Positions 7,737 to 15,080 of a stretch of 64,000 bases of DNA are shown piece by piece. The stretch's first letter is position 1; every line of letters starts with the position of its first letter. The position numbers and the translations under genes were made by a program. The DNA lies in assembly GCA_022510725.1 (NCBI GenBank), contig JAFLSW010000001.1, positions 62,001 through 126,000 of the forward strand, read 5' to 3'. Source of the DNA: Lachnospiraceae bacterium (lineage in GTDB: Bacteria; Bacillota; Clostridia; Lachnospirales; Lachnospiraceae). Under the pieces are notes generated by a model that did not search any database, had not been told where the DNA came from, and saw only the letters and a list, made by a program, of their open reading frames with translations.

Positions 7737-10058
7737 ATGAAATGTTTTGTTTTGGCGGGAGGAAGCGGCGATGCGTTGTGGCCTCTTTCCCGTAAAAACT
7801 ATCCAAAACAATTTATCTATATCAGAGAAGGCAGATCCTTATTTCAAGAAGCCATAGCAAGGAATCTGCCTTTTTGTGATGAGTTCTTTATTATTACTAA
7901 CGCCAAATACCGTTATATCGTAGAGGGACAGATGCAGGCCTTTCAAGGGCTTTCCTATCGCGTCTTTTTGGAAGAGATCAGCAGGCAGACTGCGCCGGCA
8001 GTGGCCATTGGCGCTATGTGTGTGGGGAAGGACGAAGAGATCCTGGTAGTCTCCACGGATCATTTGATCAGCGGCGGTGATTATAACGGAACCATTGTAA
8101 AAGCCAAGGAATATCTGAAAGAGGACAATATCGTAGTGATCGGCTGTGAAGGGGATGAAGGCACATCAGAGGGCTCAGAAAGCGGGCACAGTGCATTTGC
8201 CTATGAAGGCAGCAGGGTGACGGAATTTATTCCCCGCTATAAGAAAGAAATGGGCGGACAGGTTCTGTTAGACAGCGGTATCTTTATGATGCGGGCAGAA
8301 ACCTATTTAAGAGCTATCCGTGAAAATGCGCCGTTTCTTTATGGCCTCTGTCAAAACGGAAGCGGCAGGATACGGTTAGAAGGGGATGACTTTGTTATTA
8401 CTAAGCAGTGGTTGTCCAAGCTTCCTTCCCTAAGTGTAGGAGAAGGTGTATTTCGTGCCTGGGCAGGCCGTCATGTGGATGTTGTGAAAGGGGCATTTTC
8501 CTGGTCCCGACTGTTGAATCCGGAAGTGTTGACCAAGATCCATGCGCCTTCTTTACAGGGTCCTTCCATTGCCAATGATTGTAAAAATGTATCGGTTTTA
8601 AACGAAGATAAACAAAAACTGGTCGTGGTAAACGGTTGTGAGGATCTGATGGTGGTCAATACCAAGGATGCCGCCTTTATCTCCAGGAAAGGTGAAAGCG
8701 GTGTGATTAAAGAGATCATGGCCGATCATTATGAAGAGCATAAAGACATCTTTGATGAGGGAGATATTTTTTATACCCAGTGGGGCATTAAGGAAACGCT
8801 GAATCGGGCAGAAGGTTATATGGTCAAAAAGCTGACCATCTTTCCGGGGAAAGCCCTGACCATGCATAAGCATGAGCAGCGCAGCGAACATTGGTCTATT
8901 GTCAGCGGTACGGCTGCCATCACTATGGATGGAGAATTTCGTGAATTCGGCAGAAACGACAGCATATATGTTCCGGTAGGAACCTATCACCGTATAGAAA
9001 ACCGTACGGCAGAGGACCTGATCGTAATAGAAGTCAGCGTGGGTACCAGTGCAGGACATAAGACTGGGGATACTCTACAGGCAACGGAGGATTTTGTAAA
9101 GCTCCAGCCTGTATACAAAGACTATATCTGGGGCGGACAAAGACTAAAAGAAGTATTTGGTAAGGGGACGGAATGGAAATTTTATCCCCGCATAGCAGAA
9201 AGCTGGGAGCTTTCTGCCCACAGAGACGGTATCTGTACCATAGCAGAAGGAGACCGAAAGGGCATGCTTTTTACGGAATATCTGGATCTCTTGGGAAAAG
9301 GCGCCCTGGGATGGAAATGTCAGCCTTTTGAAAAATTCCCCCTGCTGATCAAACTGATCGATGCCACCAATCCTCTTTCTGTTCAGGTACATCCCGATGA
9401 TGCTTATGCTTTGAGTGAAGAAAAGGATTATGGGAAAAATGAAATGTGGTATGTGCTGGATGCGGAACCGGATGCCAGTCTGTTTTTAGGCTTTAAGGAA
9501 GAAGTAAGCGAAGAAGAATGCAGAAGGCGGGTAAAAGCAGGGACTCTGACAGAGGTATTAAACCGGATCCCCGTAAAAAAGGGAGATGTGATCTTTGTAA
9601 AAGCAGGGACGGTGCATGCTATTTTAGAAGGCATCATGATCCTGGAGATTCAGCAAAGTTCCAATGCAACCTATCGGCTCTACGATTATGACCGCATAGA
9701 TGAAAACGGGAAAAAACGACCGCTTCATTTAGAAAAGGCCTTTTGCAATATGGATCGGAATCCCTATGAATATAATTCCGATCCTATGGGAGAAAAAGAA
9801 GAAGCAAACGGTTTGGTAAAACAGTTGTTAGGAGAATGCAAATACTTTACCACTACCCTGTATGAGATTCCGGAAGAAGCAGAGCTTTCTTTAGATGACG
9901 CTTCTTTTAGTGCCATTGTTTTTTTGGAGGGCAGCGGCATGATCCGGACAGAAAATCAATGCAGCAGCTTTGTGGCAGGCAATACATTCTTTGTCCCTGC
10001 CGGAAAAAAAGCGCTTACGATCCAGGGAAAAAGTAAGTTTGTACTCACCAAAATATGA
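7737..10058 (+). CDS. Three-domain fusion: inactive ManC-like domain, cupin, class I mannose-6-phosphate isomerase
   Basis: A 773-residue fusion. Residues 1 to about 330 follow the fold of a mannose-1-phosphate guanylyltransferase, but the catalytic motifs are eroded: GGSGDALWPLSR instead of GGxGTRLWPLSR, PRYKK in place of the EKP motif, and FSWSRLLNP where GWxDxGSW is expected. Residues about 350-450 form the mannose-6-phosphate isomerase type II cupin (MHKHEQRSEHW, then VPVGTYHRIENR). Residues about 455-773 are a class I mannose-6-phosphate isomerase with the zinc-site segment PLSVQVHPDD and a GTVHAILEG motif. The isomerase interconverts fructose-6-P and mannose-6-P, feeding manC immediately upstream. 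The N-terminal domain may be regulatory or a scaffold for manC; this is inference. Confidence 0.88.
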   Translation: MKCFVLAGGSGDALWPLSRKNYPKQFIYIREGRSLFQEAIARNLPFCDEFFIITNAKYRYIVEGQMQAFQGLSYRVFLEEISRQTAPAVAIGAMCVGKDEEILVVSTDHLISGGDYNGTIVKAKEYLKEDNIVVIGCEGDEGTSEGSESGHSAFAYEGSRVTEFIPRYKKEMGGQVLLDSGIFMMRAETYLRAIRENAPFLYGLCQNGSGRIRLEGDDFVITKQWLSKLPSLSVGEGVFRAWAGRHVDVVKGAFSWSRLLNPEVLTKIHAPSLQGPSIANDCKNVSVLNEDKQKLVVVNGCEDLMVVNTKDAAFISRKGESGVIKEIMADHYEEHKDIFDEGDIFYTQWGIKETLNRAEGYMVKKLTIFPGKALTMHKHEQRSEHWSIVSGTAAITMDGEFREFGRNDSIYVPVGTYHRIENRTAEDLIVIEVSVGTSAGHKTGDTLQATEDFVKLQPVYKDYIWGGQRLKEVFGKGTEWKFYPRIAESWELSAHRDGICTIAEGDRKGMLFTEYLDLLGKGALGWKCQPFEKFPLLIKLIDATNPLSVQVHPDDAYALSEEKDYGKNEMWYVLDAEPDASLFLGFKEEVSEEECRRRVKAGTLTEVLNRIPVKKGDVIFVKAGTVHAILEGIMILEIQQSSNATYRLYDYDRIDENGKKRPLHLEKAFCNMDRNPYEYNSDPMGEKEEANGLVKQLLGECKYFTTTLYEIPEEAELSLDDASFSAIVFLEGSGMIRTENQCSSFVAGNTFFVPAGKKALTIQGKSKFVLTKI

Positions 10059-10065
10059 AAAAACA

Positions 10066-10080
10066 TTTTGTCGACGAAAA
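10066..10080. promoter_or_regulatory. Near-palindromic GTCGAC element resembling a Spo0A box
   Basis: The 15 bases TTTTGTCGACGAAAA are almost a perfect palindrome around GTCGAC and contain TGTCGAC, which matches the Spo0A box TGTCGAA at six of seven positions. It lies just upstream of a promoter that precedes a gene for a Spo0A-type DNA-binding domain, so autoregulation is a reasonable but unproven idea. Confidence 0.25.
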
Positions 10081-10084
10081 AAAA

Positions 10085-10113
10085 TAGACAAAGAATGCTA
10101 AAAATGGTATTTT
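10085..10113 (+). promoter_or_regulatory. Candidate promoter for the stand-alone Spo0A-C gene
   Basis: TAGACA at 10085-10090 and TATTTT at 10108-10113 are separated by 17 bases. Both boxes are moderate matches. The site lies about 70 bases upstream of the ATG at 10181. Confidence 0.35.
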
Positions 10114-10180
10114 AATTACATAACCGCGTATTTTGTTACAGTTATCGTTAGGCCTCAAAAAGGGGAATGAGGAATAATGT

Positions 10181-10570
10181 ATGATGAATGATATGACAAA
10201 ACGCGTCGAGTTAGAGCGGTATGTTACCAAGATAATGTTGGATTTAGGGGTTCCGGCACATCTTAAAGGGTATCATTACGTGCGAGAAGCGATATTAATT
10301 TCAGAAAGTGATATGGAGGCGGTGAGCAGCGTTACAAAACTTTTATACCCAGAGATAGCGAGAATTTATAAAACTACATCACAAAAAGTGGAGCGCGCAA
10401 TCAGAAATGCTATTGAAGTATCATGGAGCAGAGGGAACTCCGTAACAATGGAAGAACTTTTCGGTTATTCACACGAAACAGGAAAGGGAAGGCCTACCAA
10501 TAGCGAATACATCGCCAGGATCGCGGATAAGATCCGGTTGGATTACAAGGCGATAAATGTTGCCTCCTAA
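10181..10570 (+). CDS. Stand-alone Spo0A C-terminal-type DNA-binding protein (no receiver domain)
   Basis: A 129-residue protein that consists almost entirely of a Spo0A effector domain. The segments VTKIMLDLGVPAHLKGYHYV, then SVTKLLYPEIARIYKTTSQK and VERAIRNAIEVSW match the helical DNA-binding domain of the sporulation regulator in order, but no phosphoacceptor domain precedes them. The C-terminal tail has GRPTNSEYIARIADKIRL, also Spo0A-like. GAGGA lies 7 bases upstream of the ATG. It has its own promoter-like sequence and is followed by a terminator-like hairpin, so it is probably a single-gene unit. Its position between two glycan operons suggests that it regulates them rather than sporulation. 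Confidence 0.82.
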   Translation: MMNDMTKRVELERYVTKIMLDLGVPAHLKGYHYVREAILISESDMEAVSSVTKLLYPEIARIYKTTSQKVERAIRNAIEVSWSRGNSVTMEELFGYSHETGKGRPTNSEYIARIADKIRLDYKAINVAS

Positions 10571-10588
10571 ATAGAATAAGGAAAAATT

Positions 10589-10620
10589 TGCCCGGAGTTT
10601 CGCGTGGTTAGCTCCGGGCA
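10589..10620 (+). terminator. GC-rich hairpin after the Spo0A-C gene
   Basis: TGCCCGGAG at 10589-10597 pairs perfectly with CTCCGGGCA at 10612-10620 around a 14-base loop. The following sequence (GCATTTTG) has only a weak T run, so it may act as a terminator or as a stabilising 3' end. Confidence 0.6.
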
Positions 10621-10655
10621 GCATTTTGTCCAAAAACAGATTACCGTAATTTGGC

Positions 10656-10684
10656 TTGAATAACCGCGTTAAATTCATTATAAT
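10656..10684 (+). promoter_or_regulatory. SigA-type promoter for the NeuB-like gene
   Basis: TTGAAT at 10656-10661 and a perfect TATAAT at 10679-10684 are spaced by 17 bases, about 70 bases upstream of the ATG at 10756. Confidence 0.65.
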
Positions 10685-10755
10685 AATCTTTAGATGACAT
10701 ATCATAATGAAATACCTGCTTCTGTTGGCAGGAAAAGGAGATAAAGGGTAGAAAA

Positions 10756-11637
10756 ATGGCAAATAAAGAGATTAAGATCGGCAATGAGGTCATAAAAGAA
10801 AACTGTCGGCCTTATATGATCGCAGAAATCGGAATCAATCATAATGGGGATATTGAGATCGCCAAGAAATTGATGGATGCGGCCAATGCAGCAGGCTGGC
10901 ACAATGTAAAATTCCAAAAAAGGAATCCGGAGCTGGCAGTGCCCGAGGCTCAAAAGAGCGTAATGAGGGAAACTCCCTGGGGTACCATGACTTATCTGGA
11001 ATATAAATACCGGGTAGAATTTGAAAAAGAGCAGTATGACATTATTGATGCTTACTGCAAGGAGAAAGGGATCACATGGAGCGCTTCTCCCTGGGATATG
11101 CCAAGTCTGGAGTTTTTGCTTCAATATGATATTCCCTATATCAAGGTGGCAAGTGCTTCCAACGGTCGTGACGAAATGATCGCGGAAGCGGCTAAGTCAG
11201 GCAAGCCGGTCATTCTTTCTACGGGCATGACCACCATGGAGGAGATCGATCATGCTGTTGAAGTATTGGAGAAGAACGGAAAAGGAGATTATATCCTGCT
11301 TCATACCAACAGTGCTTATCCGGCACCTGTACAGGATTTAAATCTGCGCATGATCGAGACTCTGCGCAAGCGTTTTGACTGCCTTGTGGGATACAGCGGA
11401 CATGAAGCCAATATGGAGCCTACCATTGCTGCCGCAGTCTTAGGGGCCTGTGTGATTGAAAGACATGTCACCCTGTCCCATGAAATGTGGGGAAGTGATC
11501 AGAAGGCCAGTCTAGAGGTGCATGCCATGGATATGCTGAATAAGAGGATCACCAGTGTGTATCAGGCTCTCGGAACCGGTGAGAAATATATGTCCGAAAG
11601 TGAAGCGGCACAAAGAAAGAAACTGAGAACGGTCTAA
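10756..11637 (+). CDS. NeuB/SpsE-family synthase lacking the SAF domain
   Basis: A 293-residue TIM-barrel protein of the N-acetylneuraminate/legionaminate synthase family, which condense phosphoenolpyruvate with an amino-sugar. It shows IAEIGINHNGDIEIAKKLMD, KFQKR, SASPWDMPSLEFL, IKVASAS, LSTGMTTMEEI, LLHTNSAYPAP (equivalent to LHCTSxYP), GYSGHE and IERHVTLS in the expected order. Typical members are about 340-350 residues because of a C-terminal antifreeze-like SAF domain; this one stops at the end of the barrel. AAAGGAGA lies 15-20 bases upstream, with GGGTAG nearer. No neuA or neuC partner is nearby, so the product cannot be named; a sialic-acid-like or other 2-keto-3-deoxy sugar acid is the family expectation. 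Confidence 0.8.
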   Translation: MANKEIKIGNEVIKENCRPYMIAEIGINHNGDIEIAKKLMDAANAAGWHNVKFQKRNPELAVPEAQKSVMRETPWGTMTYLEYKYRVEFEKEQYDIIDAYCKEKGITWSASPWDMPSLEFLLQYDIPYIKVASASNGRDEMIAEAAKSGKPVILSTGMTTMEEIDHAVEVLEKNGKGDYILLHTNSAYPAPVQDLNLRMIETLRKRFDCLVGYSGHEANMEPTIAAAVLGACVIERHVTLSHEMWGSDQKASLEVHAMDMLNKRITSVYQALGTGEKYMSESEAAQRKKLRTV

Positions 11638-11648
11638 AAAGTTTATAT

Positions 11649-13070
11649 TTATTGTGCCCCTCTCTGAGTTAATATCACAACGATCGTCTGCAAAATAATC
11701 TTAATGTCCAATCCCAAGGACCAGTTGTCAATATAGTGCAGATCCAGCTTCAACACCTCATCGAAGCTGGTAATATTGCTTCGGCCGCTGACCTGCCATA
11801 ATCCCGTTATGCCGGGTTTGATGCTCAGTCTGCGGCGATATTGCAGATTATAATGTCCGTATTCGTCCGGTGTAGGCGGTCTGGTTCCTACCAGGCTCAT
11901 CTGTCCGATCAGGACATTAAAAAACTGAGGGAATTCATCCAAACTGGTTCGACGCAGAAAATGGCCCACCTTTGTGATCCGGGGGTCGTTTTTTACTTTA
12001 AACATAGGGCCTTCCATTTCATTCTGGGCATGCAATTCTTCTTTTCTGCTGTCCGCATCCTTATACATGGAACGGAATTTATATAAATAAAATGCCCTGC
12101 CATTTAAGCCGATGCGTTTCTGGCGGTACAAGATAGGTCCGGGAGAATCCAGTTTGATGGCAAGGGCAATAAAAGGAGAAAGCAGGATCGTTACGATCAT
12201 GCCGAGCAATGCCCCGATCATATCCATCAGGCGTTTTATCATAAGGCGATGAAAATCATAATCGGATATGGTATAGGTCAATACCGTAAGCCCTGCAAGG
12301 GTCTCCGTGGTCTTATGCGATATCAGGTGATCAAAGGGATCGATATTGACATGGACGGTTATGCCTGCCAGCTCAAATTGCTCAATGAGAACACCCAGCT
12401 CCTTGTTGCTGTATTCCGGCAGATAAATAAATACCTCATCTAAAACAAGCTGATTGATCTTTTCAAAAAGATTTTCTTTCTCGGCCACAACGGGTACATG
12501 ATGGCAGGTTTCTCCGATGTCCGAAACATCCATTAAAGCCAAAGCCGTGATCTGGTGAGACCATTCCGTGTCAGACTTTAATTTTTTGATCAAAGAATCT
12601 GCATACTTTTTTTCCGTAATGACCATCATTTTATAGCTGTTGCTGCTTTTCATATAGACTTTTGTGAAAAATTGTTTTGCCAGAAGGTGAAACAAGTAAG
12701 TAAAGAGCAGGTTATATATGAGAAAATAAGCGAAAGCAAGACGGGAAAAGTCCTGGGCCTTTTGTGTCAGGAACAGAAAAACGCCCAGTCCGCAGCCCAG
12801 TCCGATATCATATTTTAAGACAAAGAAAAATTCTGCCAGGGCGCCCCGGGTGATAAAACCGGCATTCCAATTTAACAAAACATAGGAAAGCAGGCATAAA
12901 ATGACTGCAAAGAAAAGGATCAGCAGGTAGTATTGGGTGTCTTTTCTTACATCCTTCAGGATTCCTCTGGTCAGAATTCCCAAAACATAAGAAAGACAGA
13001 TGCTGACTAAATCCGTAAAAAACAATGTGTAGTTTTGAAGAATTGTTTGTTTTTGGTTGGCTGAGGTCAT
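11649..13070 (-). CDS. Initiating polyprenyl glycosylphosphotransferase (WbaP/CpsE-like)
   Basis: A 473-residue integral membrane enzyme that starts glycan synthesis by moving a sugar-1-phosphate from a nucleotide sugar onto undecaprenyl phosphate. Four or five N-terminal helices (about residues 5-130) precede a Rossmann-like region, a further helix, and the C-terminal bacterial sugar-transferase domain with RLMDMIGALLG, DSPGPILYRQKRIG, YKFRSM, RRTSLDEFPQF, and SLVGTRPPTP followed by KPGITGLWQVSGR. The ATG at 13070 is preferred because AAGGAA lies 8 bases upstream; the frame is open to a TTG at 13145. It is transcribed away from the WecG/TagA operon. The sugar cannot be deduced. Confidence 0.92.
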   Translation of the reverse strand: MTSANQKQTILQNYTLFFTDLVSICLSYVLGILTRGILKDVRKDTQYYLLILFFAVILCLLSYVLLNWNAGFITRGALAEFFFVLKYDIGLGCGLGVFLFLTQKAQDFSRLAFAYFLIYNLLFTYLFHLLAKQFFTKVYMKSSNSYKMMVITEKKYADSLIKKLKSDTEWSHQITALALMDVSDIGETCHHVPVVAEKENLFEKINQLVLDEVFIYLPEYSNKELGVLIEQFELAGITVHVNIDPFDHLISHKTTETLAGLTVLTYTISDYDFHRLMIKRLMDMIGALLGMIVTILLSPFIALAIKLDSPGPILYRQKRIGLNGRAFYLYKFRSMYKDADSRKEELHAQNEMEGPMFKVKNDPRITKVGHFLRRTSLDEFPQFFNVLIGQMSLVGTRPPTPDEYGHYNLQYRRRLSIKPGITGLWQVSGRSNITSFDEVLKLDLHYIDNWSLGLDIKIILQTIVVILTQRGAQ

Positions 13071-13101
13071 AGTTGGTTCCTTTTTGAAAGTCGTGGGCAG
13101 A

Positions 13102-13130
13102 ACCCCGAAAAACCGCAGTTTTTCCGGGGT
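13102..13130 (-). other. Leader hairpin upstream of the initiating transferase
   Basis: ACCCCGAAAAAC (13102-13113) can pair with GTTTTTCCGGGGT (13118-13130) with one bulged base and a 4-base loop. It lies between the -10 box at 13161-13166 and the start codon at 13070, inside the 5' leader of the leftward transcript. It lacks a T run, so an RNA-stability or translation-control element is as likely as an attenuator. Confidence 0.4.
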
Positions 13131-13160
13131 CGCTTCGCTCGTCAAATGCCCTTTGCGGCT

Positions 13161-13166
13161 ATTATA
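13161..13166 (-). promoter_or_regulatory. Extended -10 box for the initiating transferase
   Basis: The minus strand reads TGGTATAAT, an extended -10 element, about 90 bases upstream of the start at 13070. No good -35 box accompanies it. Confidence 0.4.
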
Positions 13167-13185
13167 CCATAATCACACCACATAA

Positions 13186-13214
13186 TATACAAAAAGTAAA
13201 AATTGCGTTATAAT
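13186..13214 (+). promoter_or_regulatory. Promoter for the WecG-to-ligase operon
   Basis: TATACA at 13186-13191 and a perfect TATAAT at 13209-13214 are separated by 17 bases. The likely start point is about 30 bases before the ATG at 13252, and no other promoter is obvious before 21567. Confidence 0.5.
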
Positions 13215-13251
13215 ATATTATCTGTGAAATTATGGTTATTGAGGAGATTTT

Positions 13252-14004
13252 ATGAAGTTTTGCCAGGTATTGGGAGTAAAAACGGTTGTTTCTCAGTTGG
13301 AGGAAGGGGTCACTCTGGTCTGTGACAGGCTGGAAAGCCTTAAAGGACAGTATATCACTTTTGCCAACACCCATTCTGTTGTTATGGCGGCGGAATCTCC
13401 ACGCTTTTTAAAGGTGCAGGAGGCGGCAACGATCACCTTTGCTGACGGTTTTCCTATAGCAAAGTATCAGAGATGGAAAGGGTTTGCAAAAGCGGAGCGA
13501 GTAGCGGGACCGGATTTTATGACAGAAATCTTTAAGCGTTCCGGAAAAGAAGGGTACAGCCATTACTTTTACGGCAGCAGCAATGAGACTCTTAGAGCTC
13601 TGAAAGAAAACCTGGAAAACAAATATCCCGGCATTCACATAAAGGGCATGTACTCGCCCCCATATGGAAAACGCTCCAAAGAGGAATGGAGAAAGGATTT
13701 AGAGAGGATCAATGCTTCCGGAGCGGACTTTATCTGGATCGGACTGGGGGCACCTAAGCAGGAATTGTTTATGTATCGGCAAAGAGGAAAGGCATGCGGC
13801 CTGATGCTGGGAGTAGGAGCCGGTTTTGACTTTCATGCCGGCGTGCAAAAGAGAGCTCCCTTATGGATGCAGCGCTGGGGATTAGAATGGTTTTATCGTC
13901 TGATGCAGGAGCCGGACAGACTATGGAAACGATATTTGGTCACCAACATAAAATTCTTGTTTCTCTGCATAAAATATGCCGGAAGAAATGAGAAAGAGTT
14001 ATGA
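13252..14004 (+). CDS. WecG/TagA/CpsF-family glycosyltransferase (GT26)
   Basis: A 250-residue GT26 enzyme, the family that adds N-acetylmannosamine(-uronate) or a related sugar as the second residue on a lipid-linked acceptor. The visible markers are TFANTHSVVMAAES near residue 40, ITFADGFPI near residue 62 with the conserved Asp of the active site, RVAGPDFM, YFYGSSNETL, PPYGKRSKEE, FIWIGLGAPKQELFM and GVGAGFDFHAG. Family length is normal. GAGGAG lies about 6 bases before the ATG. Its place next to, and divergent from, the initiating transferase fits an early step in assembly of the same lipid-linked chain. Confidence 0.92.
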   Translation: MKFCQVLGVKTVVSQLEEGVTLVCDRLESLKGQYITFANTHSVVMAAESPRFLKVQEAATITFADGFPIAKYQRWKGFAKAERVAGPDFMTEIFKRSGKEGYSHYFYGSSNETLRALKENLENKYPGIHIKGMYSPPYGKRSKEEWRKDLERINASGADFIWIGLGAPKQELFMYRQRGKACGLMLGVGAGFDFHAGVQKRAPLWMQRWGLEWFYRLMQEPDRLWKRYLVTNIKFLFLCIKYAGRNEKEL

Positions 14005-14058
14005 TGGCAGATATAGAACAGAAATAGAAAAGAAACAGAGAAAAGAGCGAGGACGGTC

Positions 14059-15057
14059 ATGGAGAAAATTGACTTTGTCATCACCTGGGTAGATGGCAGC
14101 GATCCCAAATGGCAGGAAAAGAAAAATGTCTACAAAAAGCCTGTAAAGGACGATCCTTGGGCAACGGAAGAAAATTCGGACAGCGTGCGGTTTCGGGATT
14201 GGGATCTGCTTCCTTTCCTGTTTCGGAGCATTGAAGTCAATGCGCCCTGGGTCAACCATGTCTATCTGGTAACAGACGGACAGGTTCCTTCTTTTCTCAA
14301 CACAGACTGTGAAAAGCTGACGGTAGTGGATCACAAAGCGTTTATTCCGGAAAAATATCTTCCGGTGTTTTCAGCCAATCCAATTGAACTGAATGTATTT
14401 CGTATTTCGGGGTTACAGGAGCAATATGTGTTTTTTAATGATGATACATTTTTAGTGAATCCGTGTCGGCCGGAGGACTACTTTAAGAACGGCGTGCCCT
14501 GTGACGAAGGAAGCTTAAACGGCATAAACGGAAAGGATGAAATATTTGCCGGGATGCAGTTTCAAAACATGTCCCTTATGAACCGGCATTACAGCACAAG
14601 AAATGTGAGAAAGCACATAAGCAAATGGCTTTATCCCGGATATGGGAAAAACCTGCTCCGGACGCTGCTGTTGCTGCCTTTTTCCAGGTTACAGGGCATC
14701 TATAATCATCATGGCCCCATGCCTATCCTGAAAACCACCTGCAAAAGAGTATGGAAACGGGATGGGAAGCTTTTGGATGAGACCTGTCACCATCGGTTCC
14801 GAAGCCCATTTGATATCACAGGATATGTATTCCGCTACGAACAGCTTTTAAGCGGCAGATTTGTTCCGGCAAAGTCCATCAATCGCTATCTGGATGTGAC
14901 GATGCCCATAAAGACCATAGAAAAGGCCATAGAAAAAGAAAAATCCGTCTGTATCAATGATGGGGCAATGAGTGAGGCAGCCTTTGCCAAAAGAAAAGCA
15001 GAATTGCATCGTTTATTTGAAAGAAAGTTTCCGAGCAAATCTATGTTTGAAAAATAG
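14059..15057 (+). CDS. Stealth-family capsular polysaccharide phosphotransferase
   Basis: A 332-residue member of the Stealth family, which transfers sugar-1-phosphate units to build phosphodiester-linked polysaccharides. The first conserved block IDFVITWVDGSDPKW is at residues 4-18; the second runs from RFRDWDLLPFLFRSIE through APWVNHVYLVTDGQVPSFLN. EQYVFFNDDTFL supplies the acidic active-site residues, and NHHGPMPILK plus a C-terminal basic block resemble the third and fourth regions. The product implies a phosphodiester in the glycan made by this operon. It starts 54 bases after the GT26 gene. Confidence 0.92.
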   Translation: MEKIDFVITWVDGSDPKWQEKKNVYKKPVKDDPWATEENSDSVRFRDWDLLPFLFRSIEVNAPWVNHVYLVTDGQVPSFLNTDCEKLTVVDHKAFIPEKYLPVFSANPIELNVFRISGLQEQYVFFNDDTFLVNPCRPEDYFKNGVPCDEGSLNGINGKDEIFAGMQFQNMSLMNRHYSTRNVRKHISKWLYPGYGKNLLRTLLLLPFSRLQGIYNHHGPMPILKTTCKRVWKRDGKLLDETCHHRFRSPFDITGYVFRYEQLLSGRFVPAKSINRYLDVTMPIKTIEKAIEKEKSVCINDGAMSEAAFAKRKAELHRLFERKFPSKSMFEK

Positions 15058-15080
15058 TAACCCGGGAAAAAAGGAATTGT

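Noticed and set aside
13070..13145. 25-residue N-terminal extension of the initiating transferase from TTG 13145
   Set aside because: The sequence is polar and atypical for the family, overlaps the leader hairpin, and the ATG at 13070 has a better-spaced ribosome-binding site.
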